Origin: Rubrivivax sp.
Lineage (GTDB): Bacteria > Pseudomonadota > Gammaproteobacteria > Burkholderiales > Burkholderiaceae_C
Assembly: GCA_020852865.1 (NCBI GenBank)
Contig: JADYZZ010000045.1
Location: 16,813 to 80,812 of the forward strand
Reading direction: 5' to 3'
Length of the DNA stretch: 64,000 nt
Each line of letters starts with the position of its first letter. Position 1 is the first letter of the stretch. The notes beneath the pieces are model-generated. The model did not search any database. It saw nothing but the letters and a program-made list of their open reading frames with translations, and was not told the origin of the DNA. The translations under genes and the position numbers were made by a program. This document shows, piece by piece, positions 29,657 to 37,537 of the stretch.

Positions 29657-31132
29657 GTGAGTGCCGACCCCGCCCGCCTCGACGAAGCCAGCGCACGCCG
29701 CGTGCTGCTCGTGCGCGCCTGCGAGACGGCGCCGCCGGGCCGGATGCCGGGCGCGCTGTGGTCGCCCGAGGATGCGGCCTGGGCCACGCGTTTGGCCAAC
29801 GAGACCGCGGGTGCAGGCGCGCCCGACCTGGCCTGGCTGCTGGCGCGCACGCGCCACGCCTGCGAGCGTCTGCTGCCGCGCAGCCGGCCGCTGGCGCTGG
29901 CGGCCGAGCGCGGCGGCTGGCGGCCCGCCTGGGTGCTGGCGGCGGTGCTCGGCGGCCTGGTCGTCGGGCTGGCCGGCGATGCCCTCGGCGGCCGCACGCT
30001 GAACCTGCTGGCGCCGCCCTGGCTCGCCGTGCTCGGCTGGAATCTGCTCGTCTACCTGTTCGTGCTGCGGCAGGCGCTGCGCAGGCCGCGCCCGGCGCAG
30101 ACTGCCGGTCTGCGGCGCGCGCTGCGTGCCTGGATGCGCGCGCGCACGCTGCCGCGCGGCACGGCCACGCTCGGGCCGCTGGCGGCCTTCTCGGCCGACT
30201 GGGCCGAACGCAGCGCCGCGCTGCTGGCTGCGCGCGCCGCGCTGCTGCTGCACCTGGCGGCCGCGGCGCTGGCCGGCGGGCTGGTGGCCGGGATGTACCT
30301 GCGCGGCCTGGTGTTCGACCTGCGCGCGGGCTGGCAGAGCACCTTCCTCGAGCCGCAGGCGGTGCAGGCCTTGCTCGGCACCTTGCTGGCGCCGGCCAGC
30401 CGCGCCAGCGGCATCGCGCTGCCCGACGCTGCCGGTTTCGCCGCGCTGCGCATCGGCCCCGAAGGCGGCGCGACGGCGACGGCCGCACCCTGGATCCATC
30501 TGTGCGCGGTGACACTGGCGCTGACCGTCGTCGTGCCGCGCCTGCTGCTCGCGCTCGGCGCAACGCTGGCGGCGGCGCGGCGCGCGCATGGCTTCGTGAT
30601 CGATCTGCGCGAGCCCTATTTCCAGCGCCTGTTGACGCAGGCGCGGCGCGCGCGCGCCCGGCTGCAGGTGCTCCCGCATGGCACGGCACCGGCGCCGGCC
30701 GCGGTGCTGGGCCTGCGCACGCTGGCCGCGCGCGTGTTCGGCGTCGACGTGCGGCTGGACTTCGCGCCGCCGCTGGCCTATGGCGACGAGGAACAGGCTG
30801 CCGTCGCGCCGGTGCCGCCGGGCACGACGCTGCGCCTGGCGCTGTTCGACGCCGCCGCCACGCCCGAGCCCGAGGCGCAGGGCCGCTTTCTCGCCGCGCT
30901 GCAGGCGAAGGCGCTGCCGCTGCTGGTGCTGGTCGACACGACCGACTTCGCGCGGCGCTTCGCGACGCTGCCGGCGCGGCGAACCGAGCGCAGCAACGCC
31001 TGGCAGGCGCTGGCGGCCGCGCATGGACTGGCCGCGCTGAGCCTGCCGCTGCAGGAGGCGCCGGCTGAGGCCGCGGTCCAGGCATTCGAAGACGCGCTGG
31101 CGCAGGCGCCGGCCGCGGGGCATTGCGCATGA
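29657..31132 (+). CDS. DUF2868 membrane protein
   Basis: The 491-residue protein belongs to DUF2868, found beside DUF3482 GTPases in proteobacteria. It shows a cytoplasmic N-terminal 90 residues, two membrane helices (about 92-140), a third and fourth near 190-225 and 280-310, and a soluble C-terminal alpha/beta region with LPLLVLVDTTDFARRF. GTG 29657 gives VSADPARLDEASARR, the family-like start. The function is unknown. It forms an operon with the DUF3482 gene (115 bases) and trkA. Confidence 0.88.
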   Translation: MSADPARLDEASARRVLLVRACETAPPGRMPGALWSPEDAAWATRLANETAGAGAPDLAWLLARTRHACERLLPRSRPLALAAERGGWRPAWVLAAVLGGLVVGLAGDALGGRTLNLLAPPWLAVLGWNLLVYLFVLRQALRRPRPAQTAGLRRALRAWMRARTLPRGTATLGPLAAFSADWAERSAALLAARAALLLHLAAAALAGGLVAGMYLRGLVFDLRAGWQSTFLEPQAVQALLGTLLAPASRASGIALPDAAGFAALRIGPEGGATATAAPWIHLCAVTLALTVVVPRLLLALGATLAAARRAHGFVIDLREPYFQRLLTQARRARARLQVLPHGTAPAPAAVLGLRTLAARVFGVDVRLDFAPPLAYGDEEQAAVAPVPPGTTLRLALFDAAATPEPEAQGRFLAALQAKALPLLVLVDTTDFARRFATLPARRTERSNAWQALAAAHGLAALSLPLQEAPAEAAVQAFEDALAQAPAAGHCA

Positions 31133-31247
31133 CGCGCCCGGTGTCGGGCCTGCGCCGCCTCGAGCAGGGCGCGGAGCCGGCCTTGCGAGGTGGGCGCAGC
31201 CGGCCGCAGGCGCGCGCGGCGCGGCGCAAGGCAGGCGGGGCCGTCCG

Positions 31248-32729
31248 GTGAGCGAGATCGCGCTCAGCCTGCTGGCGCACACCAACGTCGGCAAGACGAC
31301 GCTGGCGCGCACCTTGCTGGCGGCCGACGTCGGCGAAGTGCGCGACGCGCCGCATGTCACCGAGTTCGCGACGCGCCACGAGCTCGTCGTCACAGAGGCG
31401 GGCGACCGCCTGCTGCTGTGGGACACGCCCGGCTTCGGCGACAGCGTGCGCCTGGTGCGCCGCATGCGCCAGCGTGCGCAGCCGCTCGGCTGGCTGCTGG
31501 GCGAAGTCTGGGACCGCTGGCGCGACCGCGCGTTCTGGGCCAGCCAGCAGGCGCTGCGGCATGTGCGCGAGGCGAGCGACGTCGTGCTCTACCTCGTCGA
31601 CGCGGGCGAGCCCGCGGCCGGCTATCTGGCCGCCGAGATGGAACTGCTGGCCTGGCTGGGCAAGCCCGTGGTCGTGCTGCTCAATCAGCTCGGCGTGCCG
31701 CGTGCGCCGGCCGACGAGGCGGCCGAACGCGACGCCTGGCGTGAACGTCTGGCGCGCTGGCCGGCCGCTGCGCAGGTGCGCGAGGTGCTGCCGCTGGACG
31801 CCTTCGCGCGCTGCTGGGTGCAGGAGGGCGCGCTGCTCGACGCGGTGACGCGCGCACTCGACGGCGAGCGTGCCGCCGCGATGGTGCGCCTGGCCGCCGC
31901 GCACGCCGCGCAGGGCGAGGCGCGCTTCGTCGAGGCGACGCGGCTGGTGGCGCAGGACATCGGCCGCATCGCCGCGGCGCGCGTCGCGCTCGACGGCGAC
32001 GCGGCTGCGCCGGGCTGGGGCGGCCTGCTGCGCCGCCTGGGCACGGCGCGCGACGACGCCGGGGACGGGGCAGCGCAGCGCCTGCTCGAGCAGGCGCTCG
32101 AGCGCGAGGTGCGCGCCGGCACGCAGGCACTGCTCGAGCTGCACCGCATCGGCGGACGCGCCGACGCCGACGCACTGGCCGAGGTGCTGGCGCGCGTGGC
32201 CGGCCAGGTGCAGCAGCATCGGCGCGTTCCCGAGAGCCGCGCCGCCATGCTGGGCGGCGCGCTCAGCGGTGCGCTCGGCGGTCTGGGCGCCGATCTGGCC
32301 AGCGGCGGCCTCACGCTCGGCGGCGGGCTGCTGGCCGGCGGCATCCTCGGTGCGCTCGGGGCGGCCGGGCTGGCGCGCGGGCTCAACGTCGTGCGCGGCA
32401 CCGACCGCAGCTGGGCGCGCTGGGATGCCGAGGCGATGCCGGCCCTGGTCGAGGCGGCGCTGCTGCGCTACCTGGCGGTGGCGCATTTCGGGCGCGGCCG
32501 CGGCGACTGGGCGTCGGGTGAGGCGGCGCCGCACTGGCCGGCCGCGGTGCACGAGGCGCTGGCGCCGCACGCACCGGCGCTGGCCGCGCTGTGGCGCAGC
32601 CGCAGCGAGCGCGGCGAGGCACCGGGCGAGGCCGAGCGGCTGGGCGCGGCGCTGCAGCCGATCGTCGAACAAGCGCTGCGCAGCGCGCTGCGGCGGCTGT
32701 ATCCGCCTCGGGATAATCGGACGCCGTGA
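31248..32729 (+). CDS. DUF3482 GTPase (TrmE/Era-like G domain)
   Basis: The 493-residue protein starts with an Era-like G domain: Walker A HTNVGKTT (11-18), switch II WDTPGFGDS (about 60), and LLNQLG in the place of NKxD. The rest is a long helical DUF3482 region ending in a glycine-rich hydrophobic segment (MLGGALSGALGGLGADL, about 330-385) that could insert in or lie on the membrane. A GTP-controlled membrane function with the DUF2868 partner is likely, but no reaction is known. GTG 31248 is the only good start. The stop overlaps the trkA GTG. Confidence 0.88.
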   Translation: MSEIALSLLAHTNVGKTTLARTLLAADVGEVRDAPHVTEFATRHELVVTEAGDRLLLWDTPGFGDSVRLVRRMRQRAQPLGWLLGEVWDRWRDRAFWASQQALRHVREASDVVLYLVDAGEPAAGYLAAEMELLAWLGKPVVVLLNQLGVPRAPADEAAERDAWRERLARWPAAAQVREVLPLDAFARCWVQEGALLDAVTRALDGERAAAMVRLAAAHAAQGEARFVEATRLVAQDIGRIAAARVALDGDAAAPGWGGLLRRLGTARDDAGDGAAQRLLEQALEREVRAGTQALLELHRIGGRADADALAEVLARVAGQVQQHRRVPESRAAMLGGALSGALGGLGADLASGGLTLGGGLLAGGILGALGAAGLARGLNVVRGTDRSWARWDAEAMPALVEAALLRYLAVAHFGRGRGDWASGEAAPHWPAAVHEALAPHAPALAALWRSRSERGEAPGEAERLGAALQPIVEQALRSALRRLYPPRDNRTP

Positions 32730-34144
32730 AGATCCTGATCCTCGGCGCCGGGCGTGTGGGCGAAAGCGTGGCCGAGGCGCTGGCCTCGGAGAAGAACGAC
32801 ATCACCGTCGTCGACAGCGACGTGCAGCGGCTGGGCGAGCTGCAGGCGCGGCTGGACCTGCGCACGGTGGCCGGCAACGGCATCCAGCCCTCGGTGCTGC
32901 GCGACGCCGGCATCGAGGACACCGACATGCTGATCGCCTGCGCGCCGCTGGACGAGACCAATCTCGTCGCCTGCAAGGTGGCGCACGACGTCTTCGGCGT
33001 GCCGACGACGATCGCGCGCGTGCGCAGCGACGAGTTCGGCGACGGCAGCCCGCTGCTCGACAAGGCGGGCTTTGCCGTCGACCGCGTCATCTGCCCCGAG
33101 GCGAGCGTGACGCGCTACATCGGCAAGCTGATCGAGTATCCGAGCGCGCTGCAGGTGCTCGAGTTCGCGCGCGGGCTGGTGAGCCTGGTGGCGGTGCGCG
33201 CGGTGACCGAGGGGCCGATGGTGCGTCGCCCGCTGGCCGAGATCCCGGCGCTCGTGCCCGAGGCCGAGATGCGCATCGTCGCGATCTACCGCAGCAACAA
33301 GGCGCTGGCGCGGCTGGACGGCACGACCCAGGTCGAGCCCGGCGACGAGGTGTTCGTGCTGGCGGCCACCGCGCATCTGCCGCGCGTGCTCGGCGCGCTG
33401 GGCAAGCTGGGCGAGCCGACGCGCCGGGTGATGATCGCCGGCGGCGGCAAGGTCGGTCTGAGGCTGGCGCGCCAGCTGCAGCGCGACCATGTCATCAAGA
33501 TCGTCGAGCCCAGCCGGGCGCGCTGCGAGTACCTGGCCGCTCAGCTGCCCGCCGAGGTGCTGGTGCTGCAGGGCGACGCCACCGACGAGGCGCTGCTCGG
33601 CGGCGAGAACGTGCAGGACATGGACCTGTTCGTCGCGCTCACCAGCGACGACGAGGACAACATCATGTCCTGCCTGCTGGCCAAGCGCCTGGGCGTGCGC
33701 CGCGTGGCCAGCGTCATCAACCGCCGCGCCTACGCCGATCTGGTGCAGGGCACGGCGATCGACATCGCGATCTCGCCGGCGCACGCCGTGCTGGGCGAGC
33801 TGCTCACCCATGTGCGGCGCGGCGACGTCGAGGCCGTGCACAGCCTGCGCCGCGGCGCTGCCGAGGCGCTGGAGGCGGTGGTGCGCGGCGACGCCAGGCA
33901 CTGCCGCATCGCCGATCGGCGCATCGACGAGCTCGAACTGCCTGCGGGCGCACGCATCGGCGCCATCGTGCGCGGGCTGCACCTGGCCGACGGCAGCGCG
34001 GCCGAGAACGCCAGGCCGCGCGTCATCATCCCGCACCACGACACGACGATCCTGCAGCACGACCACGTGATCGTCTTCGTGCCGAGCAAGCGCTCGGTGC
34101 GCGAGATCGAGAAGCTGTTCCAGGTGCGGGCGACGTTCTTCTGA
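32726..34144 (+). CDS. trkA: Trk system potassium uptake regulatory protein TrkA
   Basis: TrkA is the cytoplasmic NAD(H)/nucleotide-binding gating subunit of the Trk potassium uptake system. The 472-residue protein has two Rossmann RCK_N domains (LILGAGRVGESVAEAL at 4-19 and MIAGGGKVGLRLARQL near 235) each followed by a RCK_C domain. GTG 32726 overlaps the DUF3482 stop, so translation is coupled. Unusually, it is followed by 1.9 kb that separates it from trkH, and a degenerate copy of its 3' end is found just before trkH. Confidence 0.96.
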   Translation: MKILILGAGRVGESVAEALASEKNDITVVDSDVQRLGELQARLDLRTVAGNGIQPSVLRDAGIEDTDMLIACAPLDETNLVACKVAHDVFGVPTTIARVRSDEFGDGSPLLDKAGFAVDRVICPEASVTRYIGKLIEYPSALQVLEFARGLVSLVAVRAVTEGPMVRRPLAEIPALVPEAEMRIVAIYRSNKALARLDGTTQVEPGDEVFVLAATAHLPRVLGALGKLGEPTRRVMIAGGGKVGLRLARQLQRDHVIKIVEPSRARCEYLAAQLPAEVLVLQGDATDEALLGGENVQDMDLFVALTSDDEDNIMSCLLAKRLGVRRVASVINRRAYADLVQGTAIDIAISPAHAVLGELLTHVRRGDVEAVHSLRRGAAEALEAVVRGDARHCRIADRRIDELELPAGARIGAIVRGLHLADGSAAENARPRVIIPHHDTTILQHDHVIVFVPSKRSVREIEKLFQVRATFF

Positions 34145-34553
34145 CGGCCGCGCCCGGCGCCGCAGTGCGTGGGCTCGCGGCATCCTGGCGGCGCTTGCAC
34201 TGCGGCCGCACCCGCGTCGCGCGCATGGGTGGCGAGGGCCGGCTCTCGATGCTCCGACGGGGGGCGTGACCCAGGACCGCGGCAAGACGGTGCGCCCGGG
34301 TCGGCCGGCGGCGGCCGGGGGCTCTCAGAGCCCGTGAAGACGTGAATCACGCCCGCGCAGATTCACGCCTTCACAGGCTCTCAGCCCATCGTGCCGACTG
34401 CCGAATACACTGCGCAGACCGCACAGGCGGTGCGGTTTCGCGCGGCGGCAAGCGGGCGACGGGCCGCGCGGCGCCTGATCGCGCACCGGCCGAAGCGGTG
34501 AGCCACGCGCGTCCGGCAGATCCCCGCGATGCGCGACGACGCGAGAGGCGGAG
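34145..34553. other. Non-coding stretch downstream of trkA
   Basis: No coding sequence is supported in these 409 bases. The main content is the long palindrome at 34327-34381. A TACACT word near 34404 could be part of a promoter for the hemerythrin-like gene, but no convincing -35 box accompanies it. Confidence 0.5.
34327..34381 (+). repeat. Full palindromic REP-like element (22-bp arms)
   Basis: The arms 34328-34348 (GAGCCCGTGAAGACGTGAATC minus its last base onward) and 34360-34380 pair over 21 positions with two mismatches that are G-U on the opposite strand; one flanking A-T pair extends the stem. The loop is 11 bases. It is the most complete copy of the repeat family in the window. Confidence 0.75.
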
Positions 34554-35111
34554 ATGTTCGACTGGCTGAAAGGCAAGAGGACGCGTGGCGCAAGTGCCGG
34601 CATCACAGTGACGCCCGCGCTGCCGCAACCGCCGGTGCCGCCACCCGGGCGGCTCGCCGAGCCGGCAGCGCGGCAGGCCAGGGGCATCGGCTACAACCCC
34701 GACCTCATCGGCCAGTATCACGAGGACCATCGCCGATTGCTCGCGTTGTTCGGCCAGGCCACGGCGGCGGCCCAAGCCGGCCAGTGGGCCGGTGTCGACG
34801 CCGCGCTGCAGCGCTTTCGCTCGGCGCTGACCGATCACCTGCTCAGCGAGAGCATCCGCCTGTACACCTACCTCAAGCAGCAGGTTGCGGGCGACCCGGA
34901 GGCGATGGCGCTGATGAAGAGCTTCGCATCCGAGATGGGTGCGATCGGGCGCGTGGTGATCGGCTTTCTCGACGAGCAGAAGGACCTCGAGCACGCGCCG
35001 CAGCGGCAGGCCGCATTCCTGCAGGCGTGGGCCGACATCGGCCGCACGCTCGGCGATCGCATCGTGCGTGAGGAGAAGACGCTCTATCCGATGTACCGCG
35101 ATCGCCCGTGA
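34554..35111 (+). CDS. Hemerythrin-like (HHE) domain protein
   Basis: The 185-residue protein has a Pro-rich N-terminal 45 residues and a four-helix hemerythrin-like domain with candidate ligands in YHEDHRRLLALF, DHLLSESIRLYTYLK and EEKTLYPMY. Members bind a diiron centre and sense or store oxygen or nitric oxide, or help iron-centre repair. ATG 34554 follows GAGAGGCGGAG. It is a single gene between trkA and the repeat-rich region before trkH, and looks like cargo of an insertion that split trkA from trkH. Confidence 0.85.
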   Translation: MFDWLKGKRTRGASAGITVTPALPQPPVPPPGRLAEPAARQARGIGYNPDLIGQYHEDHRRLLALFGQATAAAQAGQWAGVDAALQRFRSALTDHLLSESIRLYTYLKQQVAGDPEAMALMKSFASEMGAIGRVVIGFLDEQKDLEHAPQRQAAFLQAWADIGRTLGDRIVREEKTLYPMYRDRP

Positions 35112-35120
35112 GGGCGCCTA

Positions 35121-35389
35121 GGAGCGTGGGCGGCAGGAATCCAGCTCCGCGTCGGCCTCGGCTGTAGGCCCCAGGCAAGACGCGGCGCGCGCCCCGGGCC
35201 GGACGCCCGGGCCAGCGGCGCAACGCCGCATGGGCCTTCAGCCGGGGCCGACCCTCGGGCCGCCGCGATTCGCGGCGTCGGGCGCTGTTGCAGGTTCGTT
35301 GCGTGGCACGCACCACGCGCCTCGCGCGCGCCTTGCCCGGCAGCGCGACTCGCCACGGCGCGGGGCTGGATACGTGCCGCCCACGCTCC
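35121..35389. repeat. 269-bp MITE-like element with 25-bp terminal inverted repeats
   Basis: The left end 35121-35145 (GGAGCGTGGGCGGCA, then GGAATCCAGC) and the reverse complement of 35365-35389 agree in 23 of 25 bases. Weaker pairing continues inward through GGCAAG-type words for several tens of bases, so the whole can fold as a long hairpin. No transposase is encoded. A clear target-site duplication was not seen. The outer 15 bases recur at 28767. Confidence 0.65.
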
Positions 35390-35929
35390 CGGCGCCGCAC
35401 GCCGGCCCACCGTCGCGTACCCGCATCGGGCCCCGGCGAGTGCCGGGCGCGCAGGTCCGCCATTCGTCCGGCACCCGCGGTCACGCGCTGCGCGTGCCTT
35501 GGCCGGCTCCGGCTTGCGGAGCGAATCCGGGCGGCGGCGGCGGATGCCGGCCGGGCCCTCTTCGGGCGTCGGTGCGGTGCGGCGCGACCGGCCGGCGCGC
35601 CGAACGATTGCCGCCGGAGGAACGGCGGTCCCGCCGGCAGCCGACCCGATCCGGTTCCCGGGGTGGCCGTGCGTTCCACGGCCGGGATCCGGGCGTCTAC
35701 CGCGATCGTTCGGCACTCCGCGGCTGCTGCCCCAGCGGCGAGGAGCCGCCGTGGTTGGAGAATCGCGTGATGCGTCCGATGCGAGACAGTCAACCTCGTC
35801 ATGACCCCACTCCGACGGCCCGGCTCGTCTCGGCTCCGAGGCGCGAGGCGCCCGTGGCGTTGCTCGCCGGGCCCGATGCAGCGTGGCCGGTATGCCGCCG
35901 CCCGGCCACCGGCGGCGCCGCGAACGGCC
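35390..35929. other. Non-coding, GC-rich stretch before trkH
   Basis: Frames are open on both strands but are Arg/Pro/Ala-rich without domain-like sequence, as expected from high GC. Short inverted repeats such as GCCGCCGG...CCGCCGGC near 35607-35640 are present. No gene or RNA was recognised. Confidence 0.5.
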
Positions 35930-36060
35930 GGCCGCACGCTGCCGCCCCGCGCGACGGCACGGCGATCCGGCCGCGAGACGACTTGATCTTCTTCGTGCCG
36001 GCCAGGCGGCCGGTGCGCGCGATCGAAAACCCGCCCCCGGTGCGGGCGACGCTCTTCTGA
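35930..36060 (+). pseudogene. Degenerate copy of the trkA 3' end
   Basis: By hand alignment without gaps, 35937-36060 matches 34021-34144 (the last 124 bases of trkA, stop included) at 94 positions. The peptide ...DDLIFFVPARRPVRAIE-...-VRATLF* parallels trkA HVIVFVPSKRSVREIE-...-VRATFF*. The TGA overlaps the trkH ATG (TGATG), the coupling one expects of an intact trkA-trkH pair. The upstream portion of trkA is absent. Confidence 0.75.
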
Positions 36061-37514
36061 TGGGTGCGCTCGGCGTCGTTGCGCTCGTGGGCCGCATCGT
36101 GGCGGCGTTCTCGCTGCTGATGCTGCTGCCGCTGGCCTTCGCGCTGGTCACCGGCGACGGTGCCGAATCGGCCTTCGGTGCCGGCTTCGGCATCACGCTG
36201 GGCGCCGGCCTGGCGCTCGGGCTGGCCGCGCGGCGCTTCCGGCGCGAGCTGCAGCCGCGCGACGGCTTCCTGCTCGTCGGCCTGACCTGGGGCCTGCTGC
36301 CGCTGGCCGGCGCGCTGCCGCTGCTGCTGGCGGTGCCGGGCATCGACTTCACGCGCGCTTGCTTCGAGGCGGTCTCCGGTCTCACCGCCACAGGCGCCAC
36401 CGTGCTCAGCGGCCTCGACAAGCTGCCCGCTTCGGTGAACCTGTGGCGCTGCTTCATGATGTGGGTGGGTGGCCTGGGCATCATCATCCTCGCGGTGGCG
36501 GTGCTGCCGCTGCTCGGCGTCGGCGGCACCCAGCTCTTCAAGACCGAGACCACCGGCCCGCTGAAGGACCAGAAGCTCACGCCGCGCATCGCCGACACCG
36601 CGCGCGCGATCTGGAGCACCTACGCGCTGCTGTCGCTGGCGTGCATGCTGGCGTACCGCGCCGCCGGGATGGAATGGCTCGACGCCTTCATGCACATGAA
36701 CGCCACCGTCAGCCTGGGCGGGTTCTCGAGCCACGACGCGAGCTTCGGCTACTGGAACTCGGCCGCCATCGAGTCGGTGGCGATCCTGTTCATGCTGCTG
36801 GCCGGCGTCAACCTGACGCTGTACTTCGCCGCCTGGCGCGCGCGCTCGCCGCGCCCGCTGCTGCGCAACCCGGAGGCGCAGGCCTTCGTCGGCGCGCTGC
36901 TGGGCGCGACCTTGCTCGTCGCCGGCGACCTGGTGGCCAAGGGCACCGTGGCCGACTGGGCGGCGGCGCTGCGCCAGGCCGCGTTCCACGTCGTCTCGGT
37001 GGCGACGACGACCGGCTTCGCCACGCACGACTACGCGCAGTGGCCGCTGTTCGCGCCCTTCCTGATGATCCTGCTGGGCTGCTTCGCCACCTGCGCGGGC
37101 AGCACCGGCGGCGGCATCAAGATGGTGCGCATGCTGCTGCTGCTCAAGCAGGCCCGGCGCGAGATGGTCCGCATCGTGCATCCGAACGTCGTCAACCCCG
37201 TGGTGCTGGGCGGGCGCGCCGTCGGCGAGCGCGTGATGCAGAGCGTGATCGCCTTCATGATGGCCTACGGCGCGACGCTGGTCACGCTGACGATGCTGCT
37301 GCTGTTCAGCGGGCTGGACGCGGTCACGGCCTTCACGGCCGTGGTGGCCTGCCTCAACAACATCGGCCCCGGCCTCGGTGAGGTCGGCCCGGCCGTGAAC
37401 TACGGCGGCCTCGGCGGGCTGCAGACCTGGGTCTGCATCGTCGCCATGCTGCTCGGGCGTCTGGAGCTGCTGGCGGTGCTGGTACTCTTCACGCCGCAGT
37501 TCTGGCGCCGCTGA
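36060..37514 (+). CDS. trkH: Trk system potassium uptake protein TrkH
   Basis: TrkH is the potassium-translocating membrane subunit that works with TrkA. The 484-residue protein has about ten hydrophobic helices and the four pore-loop repeats, with SGLTATGATVLSG, ATVSLGGFSSHD, VATTTGFATHDY and VVACLNNIGPGLG as selectivity-filter segments, and CAGSTGGGIKMVR before the third linker. ATG 36060 overlaps the stop of the trkA remnant. With trkA 1.9 kb upstream, transcription may no longer be shared. Confidence 0.96.
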   Translation: MGALGVVALVGRIVAAFSLLMLLPLAFALVTGDGAESAFGAGFGITLGAGLALGLAARRFRRELQPRDGFLLVGLTWGLLPLAGALPLLLAVPGIDFTRACFEAVSGLTATGATVLSGLDKLPASVNLWRCFMMWVGGLGIIILAVAVLPLLGVGGTQLFKTETTGPLKDQKLTPRIADTARAIWSTYALLSLACMLAYRAAGMEWLDAFMHMNATVSLGGFSSHDASFGYWNSAAIESVAILFMLLAGVNLTLYFAAWRARSPRPLLRNPEAQAFVGALLGATLLVAGDLVAKGTVADWAAALRQAAFHVVSVATTTGFATHDYAQWPLFAPFLMILLGCFATCAGSTGGGIKMVRMLLLLKQARREMVRIVHPNVVNPVVLGGRAVGERVMQSVIAFMMAYGATLVTLTMLLLFSGLDAVTAFTAVVACLNNIGPGLGEVGPAVNYGGLGGLQTWVCIVAMLLGRLELLAVLVLFTPQFWRR

Positions 37515-37537
37515 GGGCGGCTCGAAAGGAGAACACC

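Noticed and set aside
34371..34994. Minus-strand frame opposite the hemerythrin-like gene
   Set aside because: No conserved motif, and the plus-strand gene is supported by domain features.
35230..36060. A 276-codon plus-strand frame before trkH
   Set aside because: Only its last 40 or so codons resemble anything (the trkA tail). The rest is compositionally biased and overlaps the inverted-repeat element.
35799..37181. A 460-codon minus-strand frame
   Set aside because: Antisense to trkH; His/Gln/Arg-rich artefact.
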